A stretch of DNA of 64,000 bases from Gillisia hiemivivida (GTDB lineage: Bacteria > Bacteroidota > Bacteroidia > Flavobacteriales > Flavobacteriaceae). Where the stretch lies: assembly GCF_007997295.1 (NCBI RefSeq), contig NZ_VORY01000012.1, forward strand, positions 1 to 64,000. The letters run 5' to 3'. The notes under the pieces are model-generated. The model had not been told where the DNA came from, did not search any database, and saw only the letters and a list, made by a program, of their open reading frames with translations. The translations under genes and the position numbers were made by a program. Below are positions 1 through 7,715 of the stretch, piece by piece; the first letter of the stretch is position 1, and each line of letters starts with the position of its first letter.

Positions 1-126
1 TGCTAACTGCTAACTGCTAACTGCTAACTGCTAACTGCTAACTGCTAACTGCTAACTGCTAACTGCTAACTGCTAACTGCTAACTGCTAACTGCTAACTG
101 CTAACTGCTAACTGCTAACTGCTAAC
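1..126. repeat. Heptanucleotide tandem repeat (TGCTAAC)x18
   Basis: Eighteen uninterrupted, identical copies of the 7-mer TGCTAAC run from the window edge to position 126, so the array may extend further upstream. Because 7 is not a multiple of 3, every forward frame meets TAA and every reverse frame meets TAG within 21 bases, so the array cannot be coding. It ends 14 bases before the -33 box proposed for lpdA. Perfect identity suggests recent slippage or strong homogenisation. Its function is unknown. Confidence 0.97.
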
Positions 127-139
127 TCTTCACTCCATA

Positions 140-170
140 TTGGTCATTGCTATTTTAAGTCGTACTTTTG
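140..170 (+). promoter_or_regulatory. Putative Bacteroidetes housekeeping promoter of lpdA
   Basis: TTG at 140-142, a 20-base spacer, then TACTTTTG at 163-170 fit the Bacteroidetes primary sigma pattern (TTG, 19-21 bases, TAnnTTTG). The predicted transcription start near 177 leaves a leader of about 28 bases before the lpdA ATG. The box pair lies directly downstream of the heptamer array. Confidence 0.62.
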
Positions 171-204
171 TTCCGATTAAAAAAAACCATTAAAAAACTT
201 ATTT

Positions 205-1611
205 ATGAGTACATATGATGTAGTAATAATTGGATCTGGTCCCGGAGGATACGTGGCTGCCATACGTTGCGCACAACTAGGAATGAAAACTGCGATTATC
301 GAAAAATATTCCACTTTAGGGGGGACTTGTTTAAACGTAGGATGTATTCCTAGCAAGGCTTTATTAGATTCTTCACACCATTATGAAGATGCTGTGAAGC
401 ATTTTGAAGAGCATGGAATTGAGATCACAGGTGAAGTTAAGGTGAATTTAGAGCAGATGATGAAGAGAAAATCTTCTGTAGTTTCTCAGACTTGTGATGG
501 AGTGAAATTTTTAATGGATAAGAATAAGGTAGATGTTTTTGAAGGAGTGGGGTCTTTTAAAGATGCTACTCATATTATTGTAGATAAAACTGAAGGCGGA
601 CAAGAAACTTTAGAAGCCAAGCATACCATTATTGCGACAGGATCTAAACCAGCTAATTTGCCATTTATCAATTTAGATAAGGAACGTGTTATTACATCTA
701 CTGAGGCATTAAAACTGAAGGAGATCCCAAAACATATGATCGTTATTGGGGGTGGAGTTATAGGTTTAGAACTTGGTCAAGTATATAGCAGATTAGGATC
801 TGAAGTTACTTTTATAGAATATATGGATAGAATAATCCCAAGTATGGATTCCGCTTTGTCTAAAGAGCTTACCAAAGTATTTAAGAAGCAAGGGATGAAA
901 TTTAATGTAAGCCACAAAGTAAAATCTGTAGAGCGCAATGGCCATGAGATCGTTGTGAAAGCAGATGATAAGAAAGGAAATGAAGTTGAATTCAAAGGAG
1001 ATTACTGTTTAGTTTCTGTGGGACGTAGGCCATTTACAGATGGATTGAATGCGGAAGCTGCGGGAGTTGAAATGGGAGATCGCGGAATGATTGCCGTGAA
1101 CGATCATTTACAGACCAATGTGAAGAATATTTATGCAATTGGAGATGTAGTGCGTGGAGCCATGTTAGCCCACAAAGCGGAAGAAGAAGGAACTATGGTT
1201 GCTGAATTGATCGCTGGTCAAAAACCACATATCGATTATAATTTAATTCCTGGTGTTGTTTACACTTGGCCAGAAGTTTCTGCAGTTGGTAAAACTGAAG
1301 AAGAATTAAAAGAAGCTGGTGTAGATTATAAAGAAGGGAAATTTCCAATGAGAGCTTTAGGTAGATCTCGTGCAAGTGGAGATACAGATGGATTTGTGAA
1401 GATATTAACCGATGCTAAGACCGATGAGGTTTTAGGAGTACATATGATAGGTGCTCGTGTAGCCGATCTTATAACTGAAGCGGTTACAGCAATGGAGTTT
1501 AGAGCTTCTGCTGAAGATATAGCAAGAATGAGTCATGCGCATCCAACATATGCGGAAGCAGTGAAAGAAGCGGCGCTAGCAGCTACAGGAGATAGAGCTT
1601 TGCATGTTTAA
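205..1611 (+). CDS. lpdA: Dihydrolipoyl dehydrogenase (E3)
   Basis: Flavoprotein disulfide reductase that reoxidises the dihydrolipoyl groups of 2-oxoacid dehydrogenase complexes and the glycine cleavage system with NAD+. It is cytoplasmic and full length at 468 residues. The N-terminal FAD fold has GSGPGG at 10-15. The redox-active disulfide lies in GGTCLNVGCIPSK (Cys42 and Cys47). A second dinucleotide fold, VIGGGVIGLELG, lies near 180-192. The C-terminal dimer interface carries the catalytic His-Glu pair in HAHPTYAE. The acyltransferase partners are not adjacent, so E3 is encoded alone here. It has its own promoter upstream and a strong intrinsic terminator at 1634-1670, which indicates a single-gene transcript. 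Family assignment is secure. Confidence 0.97.
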   Translation: MSTYDVVIIGSGPGGYVAAIRCAQLGMKTAIIEKYSTLGGTCLNVGCIPSKALLDSSHHYEDAVKHFEEHGIEITGEVKVNLEQMMKRKSSVVSQTCDGVKFLMDKNKVDVFEGVGSFKDATHIIVDKTEGGQETLEAKHTIIATGSKPANLPFINLDKERVITSTEALKLKEIPKHMIVIGGGVIGLELGQVYSRLGSEVTFIEYMDRIIPSMDSALSKELTKVFKKQGMKFNVSHKVKSVERNGHEIVVKADDKKGNEVEFKGDYCLVSVGRRPFTDGLNAEAAGVEMGDRGMIAVNDHLQTNVKNIYAIGDVVRGAMLAHKAEEEGTMVAELIAGQKPHIDYNLIPGVVYTWPEVSAVGKTEEELKEAGVDYKEGKFPMRALGRSRASGDTDGFVKILTDAKTDEVLGVHMIGARVADLITEAVTAMEFRASAEDIARMSHAHPTYAEAVKEAALAATGDRALHV

Positions 1612-1633
1612 AGGCTAAGTTCATTTAAATATT

Positions 1634-1670
1634 AAAAACCCTAATGATCTTTGGATTATTAGGGTTTTTT
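1634..1670 (+). terminator. Intrinsic terminator of lpdA
   Basis: AAAAACCCTAAT at 1634-1645 pairs perfectly with ATTAGGGTTTTT at 1658-1669 around a 12-base loop, ending in a run of six T. It lies 22 bases after the lpdA stop. Confidence 0.85.
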
Positions 1671-1675
1671 GGTTT

Positions 1676-1860
1676 ACGTTTTTGTCACATTGAGCTTGAA
1701 AAAATAAACCAAAACGTCATCCTGAATTTATTTCAGGATCTTCCACGAGTGAAGATTAAATTAAGTTAGAAGCTGAAACAAGTTCAGCTTGTCGATAGAA
1801 GTGTCGAATGAATTAGTCTTCGACAAGTCCAGACTAACATCTGGATGAAAATAGAAGGCT
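1676..1860. repeat. Degenerate GTCATCCTGA-type intergenic repeat region
   Basis: The gap from 1612 to 1931 holds the lpdA terminator and then a cluster of short palindromic fragments: GTCACATTGAGCTTGA near 1684, GTCATCCTGAA...TTCAGGATC at 1716-1740 (8-bp stem ATCCTGAA/TTCAGGAT), and CTTCGACAAGTCCAG near 1820. The same word family recurs near 25974, 27645 and 58138, so it looks like a dispersed, decayed repeat. The last 70 bases are AT-rich and probably hold the promoter of the following small gene, but I see no convincing boxes. Confidence 0.55.
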
Positions 1861-1931
1861 TAGGAAATTAGTGATACAACCTAACAAAACTTTTGTTACT
1901 TTTATTCTATTATTCATAATAACAAGAAATC

Positions 1932-2039
1932 ATGGCTAAAGAAAAATCCCCTTCAAAAAATTCAGCAAAGAAAGAACCTGTGTTGAGTTTAAAAGAAAAG
2001 CGTGCTGCTAAAGCTGCAAAGAAGAAAACCAGAAATTAA
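1932..2039 (+). CDS. Small basic Lys/Ala-rich protein (35 aa), function unknown
   Basis: A short ORF begins with ATG at 1932 and ends with TAA at 2037. The product, starting MAKEKSPSKN and ending AAKAAKKKTRN, is very rich in Lys, Ala and Ser, strongly basic, with no hydrophobic stretch and no signal peptide. My recollection is that small Lys-rich proteins starting MAKEKS occur in other flavobacteria, but I could not search. A perfect 13-bp hairpin followed by T-rich sequence starts 49 bases after the stop and would end its transcript, which supports a real gene. It may bind nucleic acid or the ribosome, which is inference from charge only. Confidence 0.5.
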   Translation: MAKEKSPSKNSAKKEPVLSLKEKRAAKAAKKKTRN

Positions 2040-2048
2040 AACATAGCA

Positions 2049-2936
2049 TTAGGCTATCTCTATAGTATAGCTAGCACAAAAACTTTGAGTAGGCATTAAT
2101 TTATTAATGCCTACTTTATTTTTTAGATCCTGATCGGTATCTGCAAAATCTGCAATTCCCAGCCAAGGTTCTATACAAACATACGGGGCATTGGGTTTAG
2201 CCCAAATCCCTAGATTCTCAAAATCTGAATATTCCACCGATAAGATCTTTCCTGAATGTTCGCTACGAAGACTGACTTTTTTCGAAGCAATTTCTTTAAA
2301 AATTAGGGCATCATTATCGAAAAGGTCTTTTCTTAAATTAATCCTATTTTCATCTTTTAATACAGATTCAGATTTGTTGGAGATCAAACCATCTGCAGTC
2401 AAAAAATGGGTTTCAAGGTCTAAGTTTTGGTCGAATTCCAGATAATAATCTTCATAAGTTTCTCCGGGAAATAGAGGTGCGTTAAATGCGGGATGCCCTC
2501 CAATGGAAAAATAGATTTCTTTTGTATCCAGATTAAAGATTTCATGTTTTACTTCCAAAGATTTTCCCTTCAGTAAAAAACTGATTTCCAATTCAAATTT
2601 AAAGGGATAACTTTTTAAGGTGTTTTCAGAAAACTTAAGGCTAAAAGTGAGCTCATCCTTTTCTTCACGTTTAAGAATTACAGCATTATTATTTCGAAAA
2701 AAACCATGTTTTGGTAAGTGATATTCTTTTCCTTCAAAAAAGTAGGTGTCGTCTTTAAGCGCCCCAATTATAGGAAATAGAATAGGAGCATGGCTTGCCC
2801 AAAAAGCAGGATCTCCTTGCCAAATGTATTCCTTGCCATTAAGTTTATTTACTATGCTGCAAAGTTCAGCACCAATAGATTTTACATTCACGCTTAATAA
2901 TTCATTTTCCAATCTATGTATTGCTACATTTTTCAT
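2049..2936 (-). CDS. Aldose 1-epimerase family protein (galactose mutarotase-like, LacX type)
   Basis: A 295-residue cytoplasmic protein of the galactose mutarotase-like beta-sandwich superfamily, which interconverts alpha and beta anomers of aldoses or sugar phosphates. The region GGHPAFNAPL (near 146-155) carries the conserved catalytic His seen in LacX/YeaD-like members, and FPIIGALKDDTYFFEGKEY near the N terminus matches the sugar-site strand. The C-terminal strand ends in the usual YTIEI motif. The start is an ATG. It is convergent with the small gene at 1932, and the terminator of that gene (2088-2124) overlaps the last codons here. The exact sugar substrate cannot be told from the sequence. 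Confidence 0.82.
   Translation of the reverse strand: MKNVAIHRLENELLSVNVKSIGAELCSIVNKLNGKEYIWQGDPAFWASHAPILFPIIGALKDDTYFFEGKEYHLPKHGFFRNNNAVILKREEKDELTFSLKFSENTLKSYPFKFELEISFLLKGKSLEVKHEIFNLDTKEIYFSIGGHPAFNAPLFPGETYEDYYLEFDQNLDLETHFLTADGLISNKSESVLKDENRINLRKDLFDNDALIFKEIASKKVSLRSEHSGKILSVEYSDFENLGIWAKPNAPYVCIEPWLGIADFADTDQDLKNKVGINKLMPTQSFCASYTIEIA
2088..2124 (+). terminator. Intrinsic terminator inside the 3' end of a convergent gene
   Basis: AGTAGGCATTAAT at 2088-2100 and ATTAATGCCTACT at 2103-2115 form a perfect 13-bp stem with a 2-base TT loop, followed by TTATTTTTT. It serves the plus-strand small gene at 1932-2039, yet its bases encode the VGINKLMPT part of the epimerase C terminus on the minus strand. 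Confidence 0.72.
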
Positions 2937-2964
2937 AAAAACAGATCATTAAAAAGTTAAATTC

Positions 2965-4314
2965 TTATTTTTTATGACGTCTATTAGCGCCCTTATCTCC
3001 TCTGGTTTGAGGTTTCTTATACTTTTTAGCGATCTCTCTTCTATAAGATCCTCCAAGATTTTCCTTACTGTTTTTCTCACTCTTATCATGAAAAGCAGGA
3101 CCCGGTGCATCTTCATCACCTCTTTTATTTGGGTTGTTGATCTCGAAGATTTTAGGTTGCTCTTCTGGAATAAGAACAGTTGATATCTCTATATTTTCCG
3201 GCAGCTCATATTGAGGCACCTGCATATTCATAAGGTTCTCGATCTTCTCTAAATTGTCTTGTTCCTTTTCTGTAGATAAAAGAAAAGAAATTCCTTCTTT
3301 TTCTGCACGCCCGGTTCTACCAATTCGGTGCATATAATTTTCTGGATATTCTGGAGTATCAAAGTTGATTACGTGAGAAACATTTTCTATATCCAGTCCA
3401 CGTGCCATTACATCTGTTGCAACAAGAACTCTACAAAAACCTTCGCCGAATTGTTTGATGCTTCGCAATCTATAATTCTGGGTTTTGTTGGAGTGGATTA
3501 CAGTACATTCCTCTGGAAACTCTTCTGCCAAACTTTGAAATAACCTGTCTGCCAAACGTTTGTAGGCAACAAAAATAAGTACCTTGGTATAAGTTTCTTT
3601 GTCCTTCAAAAGATCTTTTAAGAAATTCACCTTGGTATGAAAGTTCGCTATTTTATAACCACGTTGCTCTATATTATCTAGTGGAGTTCCACTAATTGCA
3701 ACCGAAATTTTAATAGGTTGCTTAAAGCTAATGTCAATAATTTCTTCAACCGCTTCAGTCATGGTTGCAGAGAACATAATATTCTGTCTGTTCTGCGGAA
3801 GCAATTCAATAATATTATTTATTTGAAATCTAAACCCAAGATCCAACATTACATCTACTTCATCTATCACTAATTTCTGAATAGATTTCATTTGTACTGC
3901 TCGGCGTAAGATAAGATCGTATAATCTACCAGGAGTAGCAACAATAATATCTAAACCTTGTAACAGATCTGAATGTTGAGTGTTGATGTTGGTTCCCCCA
4001 TAAATACCCGTAACACGCGTGTTCATGTAGGCGGTTAACTTTTCTATCTCCTCTCTTACCTGTACCACCAATTCTCTGGTTGGCACTAAAATTAAAACCC
4101 TCGGATTTTTTTGTTCAGAATACTTTAGCATTCTAAGAATAGGCAACATATATGCAAATGTTTTACCAGTTCCCGTTTGTGCGATCCCAACTACATCTTT
4201 CCCAGACATTATAGAAGAAAATGCTTGTTCTTGGATAGGTGTAGGCGTATCGAATTTTAAATCTTCTAACGCATTTAATAATGGGGTATTTAAATTAAGA
4301 TCCTGAAAAGTCAA
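2965..4314 (-). CDS. DEAD-box (DEVD variant) ATP-dependent RNA helicase, RhlE type
   Basis: RNA-dependent ATPase that remodels RNA, probably in ribosome assembly or cold adaptation. It has 449 residues: Q-motif region FDTPTPIQEQ (21-30), Walker A AQTGTGKT (45-52), PTREL (78-82), motif II DEVD (151-154) in place of DEAD, SAT (182-184), and motif VI HRIGRTGR (329-336). A charged, mostly basic, disordered tail (about 395-449, ending RRHKK) probably binds RNA. The start codon is TTG: no in-frame ATG exists between the preceding stop and it, and MTFQDLNLN matches the usual family start. A 29-base dyad overlapping a -7-like box lies directly upstream (4331-4359). The gene stands alone on this strand. 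Confidence 0.93.
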   Translation of the reverse strand: MTFQDLNLNTPLLNALEDLKFDTPTPIQEQAFSSIMSGKDVVGIAQTGTGKTFAYMLPILRMLKYSEQKNPRVLILVPTRELVVQVREEIEKLTAYMNTRVTGIYGGTNINTQHSDLLQGLDIIVATPGRLYDLILRRAVQMKSIQKLVIDEVDVMLDLGFRFQINNIIELLPQNRQNIMFSATMTEAVEEIIDISFKQPIKISVAISGTPLDNIEQRGYKIANFHTKVNFLKDLLKDKETYTKVLIFVAYKRLADRLFQSLAEEFPEECTVIHSNKTQNYRLRSIKQFGEGFCRVLVATDVMARGLDIENVSHVINFDTPEYPENYMHRIGRTGRAEKEGISFLLSTEKEQDNLEKIENLMNMQVPQYELPENIEISTVLIPEEQPKIFEINNPNKRGDEDAPGPAFHDKSEKNSKENLGGSYRREIAKKYKKPQTRGDKGANRRHKK

Positions 4315-4330
4315 CTTGAGTTTGTTTTAA

Positions 4331-4359
4331 TTAGCTGCAAAGATACCTTTTGCAGCTAA
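4331..4359 (-). promoter_or_regulatory. Dyad overlapping putative -7 box of the RNA helicase gene
   Basis: TTAGCTGCAAA (4331-4341) and TTTGCAGCTAA (4349-4359) form a perfect 11-bp inverted repeat with a 7-base loop. On the minus strand TATCTTTG (4345 down to 4338) is an exact TAnnTTTG box inside the dyad and would start transcription about 17 bases before the TTG start codon. No -33 box is evident. It could be a repressor site or a 5' RNA structure. Confidence 0.45.
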
Positions 4360-4426
4360 GGAATAAGATAAAAAAGCTATGGAAATACTCTTAACGGATA
4401 ATAAACAGTTTTTTAACGCACTTCAT

Positions 4427-4459
4427 TTTTAAACTATCCCTTTAATTTAGGTATTTTTG
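4427..4459 (+). promoter_or_regulatory. Putative promoter of the FMN reductase-pabB-tilS-dsbD run
   Basis: TATTTTTG at 4452-4459 is an exact -7 box, and TTTT at 4427-4430 is a poor -33 element at a 21-base spacing. A start near 4466 would leave a leader of about 13 bases. Confidence 0.42.
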
Positions 4460-4478
4460 ATAATCTTATAACTCACTT

Positions 4479-5015
4479 ATGAAAAAGATCTTGGCCTTTG
4501 CAGGCTCTAATAGCAGTACATCTATAAATCATGAATTTATTACACATATCGCCAATAGAATAAATGGACATGATATAAAGATAATTCGATTAATGGAGTA
4601 TGATATCCCGATGTTCAGTGTAGACAAAGAAAGTGCCAATGGCTTTCCTCTGGATATTCAGGTTATAAAGAATCTGATTTCTGAACATGATGCCTTGATG
4701 ATCTCTGTAAATGAGCATAATGGAGCTGTTTCAGCATTTTTTAAGAATATTCTGGATTGGCTTTCCCGTTTGGATAAAAACTTCCTAGCAGATAAAAAAA
4801 TTCTCTTGGTAAGTACTTCTCCCGGAGCTCGTGGTGCAGCTTCCTCATTGGAATATACTAAAGGGATCCTTTCAAGATTCGGAGGTCAAGTAATTGAGAG
4901 CTTTAGTTTTCCTTCTTTCAACGATAATTTTGACAACGATTCTGTTCAAAATGAAGTGTTGAATATGGGGATTGAAGATGTCTTGACTACCTTTGCGCAT
5001 GAAATTGAAGACTAA
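4479..5015 (+). CDS. NADPH-dependent FMN reductase family protein
   Basis: A small cytoplasmic flavodoxin-fold oxidoreductase of 178 residues, the usual length for the family. The phosphate-binding loop for FMN is FAGSNSSTSIN at the N terminus. SVNEHNGAVSAFFKNILDWLSR (about 85-106) corresponds to the P-E-Y-N-G flavin motif region, here changed to N-E-H-N-G. It transfers electrons from NAD(P)H to FMN, quinones or azo compounds. The physiological acceptor cannot be inferred. Its TAA abuts the GTG of pabB with no spacer, so the two are probably co-transcribed and translationally coupled. Confidence 0.85.
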   Translation: MKKILAFAGSNSSTSINHEFITHIANRINGHDIKIIRLMEYDIPMFSVDKESANGFPLDIQVIKNLISEHDALMISVNEHNGAVSAFFKNILDWLSRLDKNFLADKKILLVSTSPGARGAASSLEYTKGILSRFGGQVIESFSFPSFNDNFDNDSVQNEVLNMGIEDVLTTFAHEIED

Positions 5016-6320
5016 GTGCGTACTACAACCGAATTTATATTAGAAGATTCATCATCATTCAAACAGAAGCTTTTTCAATGGAGTTCCCAATTCCACGAAA
5101 TAGCTTGGTTAGACAGTAATAATTATCCGCAAACTGCCTCCAACTTTGAAGCAGTACTTGCTGTGGAGGCTTTTACCGCTTTAAAAACTGATCATCATGG
5201 TGCTTTTGAACAATTAAAAGAATATCAAGAGATCACCAAAGATTGGATCTTTGGATACCTCTCCTACGATCTCAAAAATGATCTGGAGAATTTAAGCTCG
5301 AAAAACTTCGATGGTTTGGAATTTCCTGATCTCTATTTTTTTCAGCCCCAAAAATTAATTTTGGTGGGGAAGGATAAAGTTGAATTCCGATACCTTAAAA
5401 TGGTTGATGATGAGATGGTTTCAGATTATGAAGAAATACTTCAGTTAAAACTGGATTCAAACGGTATCACTTCTGAAGAAGAAAAAGAAGCTTCGCCTAT
5501 CCAACCAAGAATTTCAAAAGATGAATATATCAAAAAAGTTTCAGAAATGCTGGAACATATTCATCGCGGCAATATTTATGAAGCTAATTTTTGTCAGGAA
5601 TATTTTGCTAAGAATCGAGCTATAGATCCTGCAAAGGTCTTTCAGAATCTAAATGAAATTTCTTCCCCGCCATTTGCTTCATTTTTAAAACTTGAAGATT
5701 ACTATTTGCTTTCGGCATCTCCGGAACGATATATAAAAAAGCAGGGGAACAAAGTGATCTCCCAACCCATAAAGGGAACTGCCCGAAGAGCTGAAAATGA
5801 AGAGGAGGATAACAAGATTATTGAAATGTTGTCTAAAGATCCAAAAGAACTTTCAGAAAACGTAATGATCGTAGATCTGGTTCGCAATGATATTTCCAGA
5901 GTAGCCAAAAAAGGAAGTGTACAAGTAGATGAACTTTGTAAAGTGTATTCCTTTAAACAGGTGCATCAGCTAATTTCCACTATTTCAGCAGAATTAGAAT
6001 TGGGTTGCACTCCTGTAGAAGTTCTTCAGGCTACTTTTCCTATGGGAAGCATGACAGGAGCTCCAAAAATTTCAGCAATGAAAATTATAGAGGACCTAGA
6101 AGAAAGTAAACGCGGACTTTATAGTGGGGCCGTGGGCTATTTTACTCCAGAAGGCGATTTTGACTTTAATGTGGTAATTAGAAGTATCCTTTACAATGCA
6201 AGCTCAAAATATGTGTCTTTTTCTGTAGGAGGTGCAATTACTTCTAGATCTATTCCAGAGCAGGAATACGAGGAATGTCAGTTAAAGGCAAAGGCAATGC
6301 TGCAAGCTCTTGGGTCTTAA
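5016..6320 (+). CDS. pabB: Aminodeoxychorismate synthase component I
   Basis: Chorismate-using enzyme of folate synthesis that makes 4-amino-4-deoxychorismate with the PabA glutaminase. It has 434 residues. The C-terminal chorismate-binding domain holds PIKGT (251-255; the Lys form typical of PabB, where anthranilate synthase has PIAGT), ENVMIVDLVRND (281-292) and FPMGSMTGAPK (341-351). The N-terminal part is degenerate relative to TrpE. Translation starts at a GTG directly after the stop of the FMN reductase, as the reading frame has no better start. No glutaminase or aminodeoxychorismate lyase gene is adjacent. An isochorismate or anthranilate role is unlikely given PIKGT. Confidence 0.9.
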   Translation: MRTTTEFILEDSSSFKQKLFQWSSQFHEIAWLDSNNYPQTASNFEAVLAVEAFTALKTDHHGAFEQLKEYQEITKDWIFGYLSYDLKNDLENLSSKNFDGLEFPDLYFFQPQKLILVGKDKVEFRYLKMVDDEMVSDYEEILQLKLDSNGITSEEEKEASPIQPRISKDEYIKKVSEMLEHIHRGNIYEANFCQEYFAKNRAIDPAKVFQNLNEISSPPFASFLKLEDYYLLSASPERYIKKQGNKVISQPIKGTARRAENEEEDNKIIEMLSKDPKELSENVMIVDLVRNDISRVAKKGSVQVDELCKVYSFKQVHQLISTISAELELGCTPVEVLQATFPMGSMTGAPKISAMKIIEDLEESKRGLYSGAVGYFTPEGDFDFNVVIRSILYNASSKYVSFSVGGAITSRSIPEQEYEECQLKAKAMLQALGS

Positions 6321-6401
6321 AAACCTGCTTAGCTAGTATCTTCTCAAAAGTTCTCTTTTTGCCAAGTCTTAAAACAGGCTTATTTCTTATCTTTGATTTC
6401 T

Positions 6402-7715
6402 ATGGAAAAAGCTTTTAAAAATCTCCTGAAATCTGAATTCCCGTTTTTATGTCAAAGCAAACTTTTGCTGGCAGTAAGTGGGGGAGTAGACAGCGTGGTT
6501 TTGGCTCATCTTTGCAAACTGGCAAAATTGAACTTTTCCATTGCCCATTGCAATTTCAATCTTCGTGATGCTGAAAGTGATGCCGATGAAGAATTTGTTC
6601 TGGATCTGGCTGAAAGATTAGAGGTAGAGGTGTTTATTGAGAATTTTGATACCATGGCTTATGCTGAAGATAATAAGATCTCTATACAAATGGCAGCCAG
6701 AGAACTAAGATATCACTGGTTTGAGGAACTAAGAACCTCATTAAAATTTGACTATATTTTAACGGCTCACCATGCTAATGACAATCTGGAAACCTTTATT
6801 ATTAATCTTGTTCGGGGAAGTGGCTTAGAAGGTTTTACGGGGATAAAAGCAGTTAACAACAGCGTGATCCGTCCAATTTTACCTTTTTCACGAAAGGAAA
6901 TAGAAGCTTATGCTGAAGAGCATAAAATAAAATGGAGGGAAGATAGTAGCAATGCATCTAATAAATATCTTAGGAACAAGATAAGACATGATATTGTTCC
7001 TGTGCTGGAAGAATTGAATCCGCAGTTATTAGATGGTTTTGCCAATACGCAGTCTCATTTGAATGATAGTTTAAATCTTGTTGAGGATTATATAGGTTTG
7101 ATCTATCCTGAAGTAGTTTCGAAGACGATGTATGGGTATAATCTCAATATAAATTTTCTTAAGAAACTGCCCAATACCAAAGCAGTAATGTATCAATTGC
7201 TGAAGACCTTCGGTTTTACTGAATGGGAAGATGTTTACCAGTTATTAGATGCACAACCTGGGAAGCTAGTTTATTCTGAGTCCCATAGATTGATAAAGGA
7301 TAGAGATGTTTTGATCCTTACTGAAAAAGAATCTGAACAGAAAAAAGTGGAATATCTAATAAAAGAAGGTGAAGATATTGTAATGCTACCCATTGGAAGA
7401 TTCTCACTTTCTGAAGTTGAAGAAATTTCTAAAACTGCCCCCAATTGTGTTTACTTAAATAAAGAAAAACTCACTTTTCCGCTGGTCTTAAGAAAATGGA
7501 ACACCGGCGATATTTTCTTTCCTTTTGGAATGAAAGGAAAGAAAAAGATAAGCGACTTTTTTAACGACAATAAATTATCTTTACCCGAGAAGGAAAGTAC
7601 TTGGTTGCTTTGCTCTGGAAAAGATATTGTTTGGATTGTAAATAGAAGAGCAGACAACAGGTTTGCCATTACCGATCCATCTCAAAAAATATTAAAAATC
7701 ACCTTCACTGTATGA
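6402..7715 (+). CDS. tilS: tRNA(Ile)-lysidine synthase
   Basis: ATP-dependent enzyme that converts cytidine 34 of tRNA-Ile(CAU) to lysidine, so that the tRNA reads AUA and is charged with isoleucine. It has 437 residues. The N-type ATP-pyrophosphatase loop SGGVDS is at 26-31, HCNFNLR follows, and HHANDNLETF marks the conserved active-site region. The C-terminal TilS domain includes the FPFGMKGKKKISDFF segment that contacts the tRNA. I start at the ATG at 6402; a TTG nine bases upstream is in frame but less likely. The stop overlaps the dsbD start in an ATGA, indicating coupled translation. The gene is expected to be essential. Confidence 0.93.
   Translation: MEKAFKNLLKSEFPFLCQSKLLLAVSGGVDSVVLAHLCKLAKLNFSIAHCNFNLRDAESDADEEFVLDLAERLEVEVFIENFDTMAYAEDNKISIQMAARELRYHWFEELRTSLKFDYILTAHHANDNLETFIINLVRGSGLEGFTGIKAVNNSVIRPILPFSRKEIEAYAEEHKIKWREDSSNASNKYLRNKIRHDIVPVLEELNPQLLDGFANTQSHLNDSLNLVEDYIGLIYPEVVSKTMYGYNLNINFLKKLPNTKAVMYQLLKTFGFTEWEDVYQLLDAQPGKLVYSESHRLIKDRDVLILTEKESEQKKVEYLIKEGEDIVMLPIGRFSLSEVEEISKTAPNCVYLNKEKLTFPLVLRKWNTGDIFFPFGMKGKKKISDFFNDNKLSLPEKESTWLLCSGKDIVWIVNRRADNRFAITDPSQKILKITFTV

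Noticed and set aside
1-126. CRISPR array or telomere-like repeat
   Set aside because: The unit is seven bases with no spacers, and no cas genes are present; a circular chromosome is expected.
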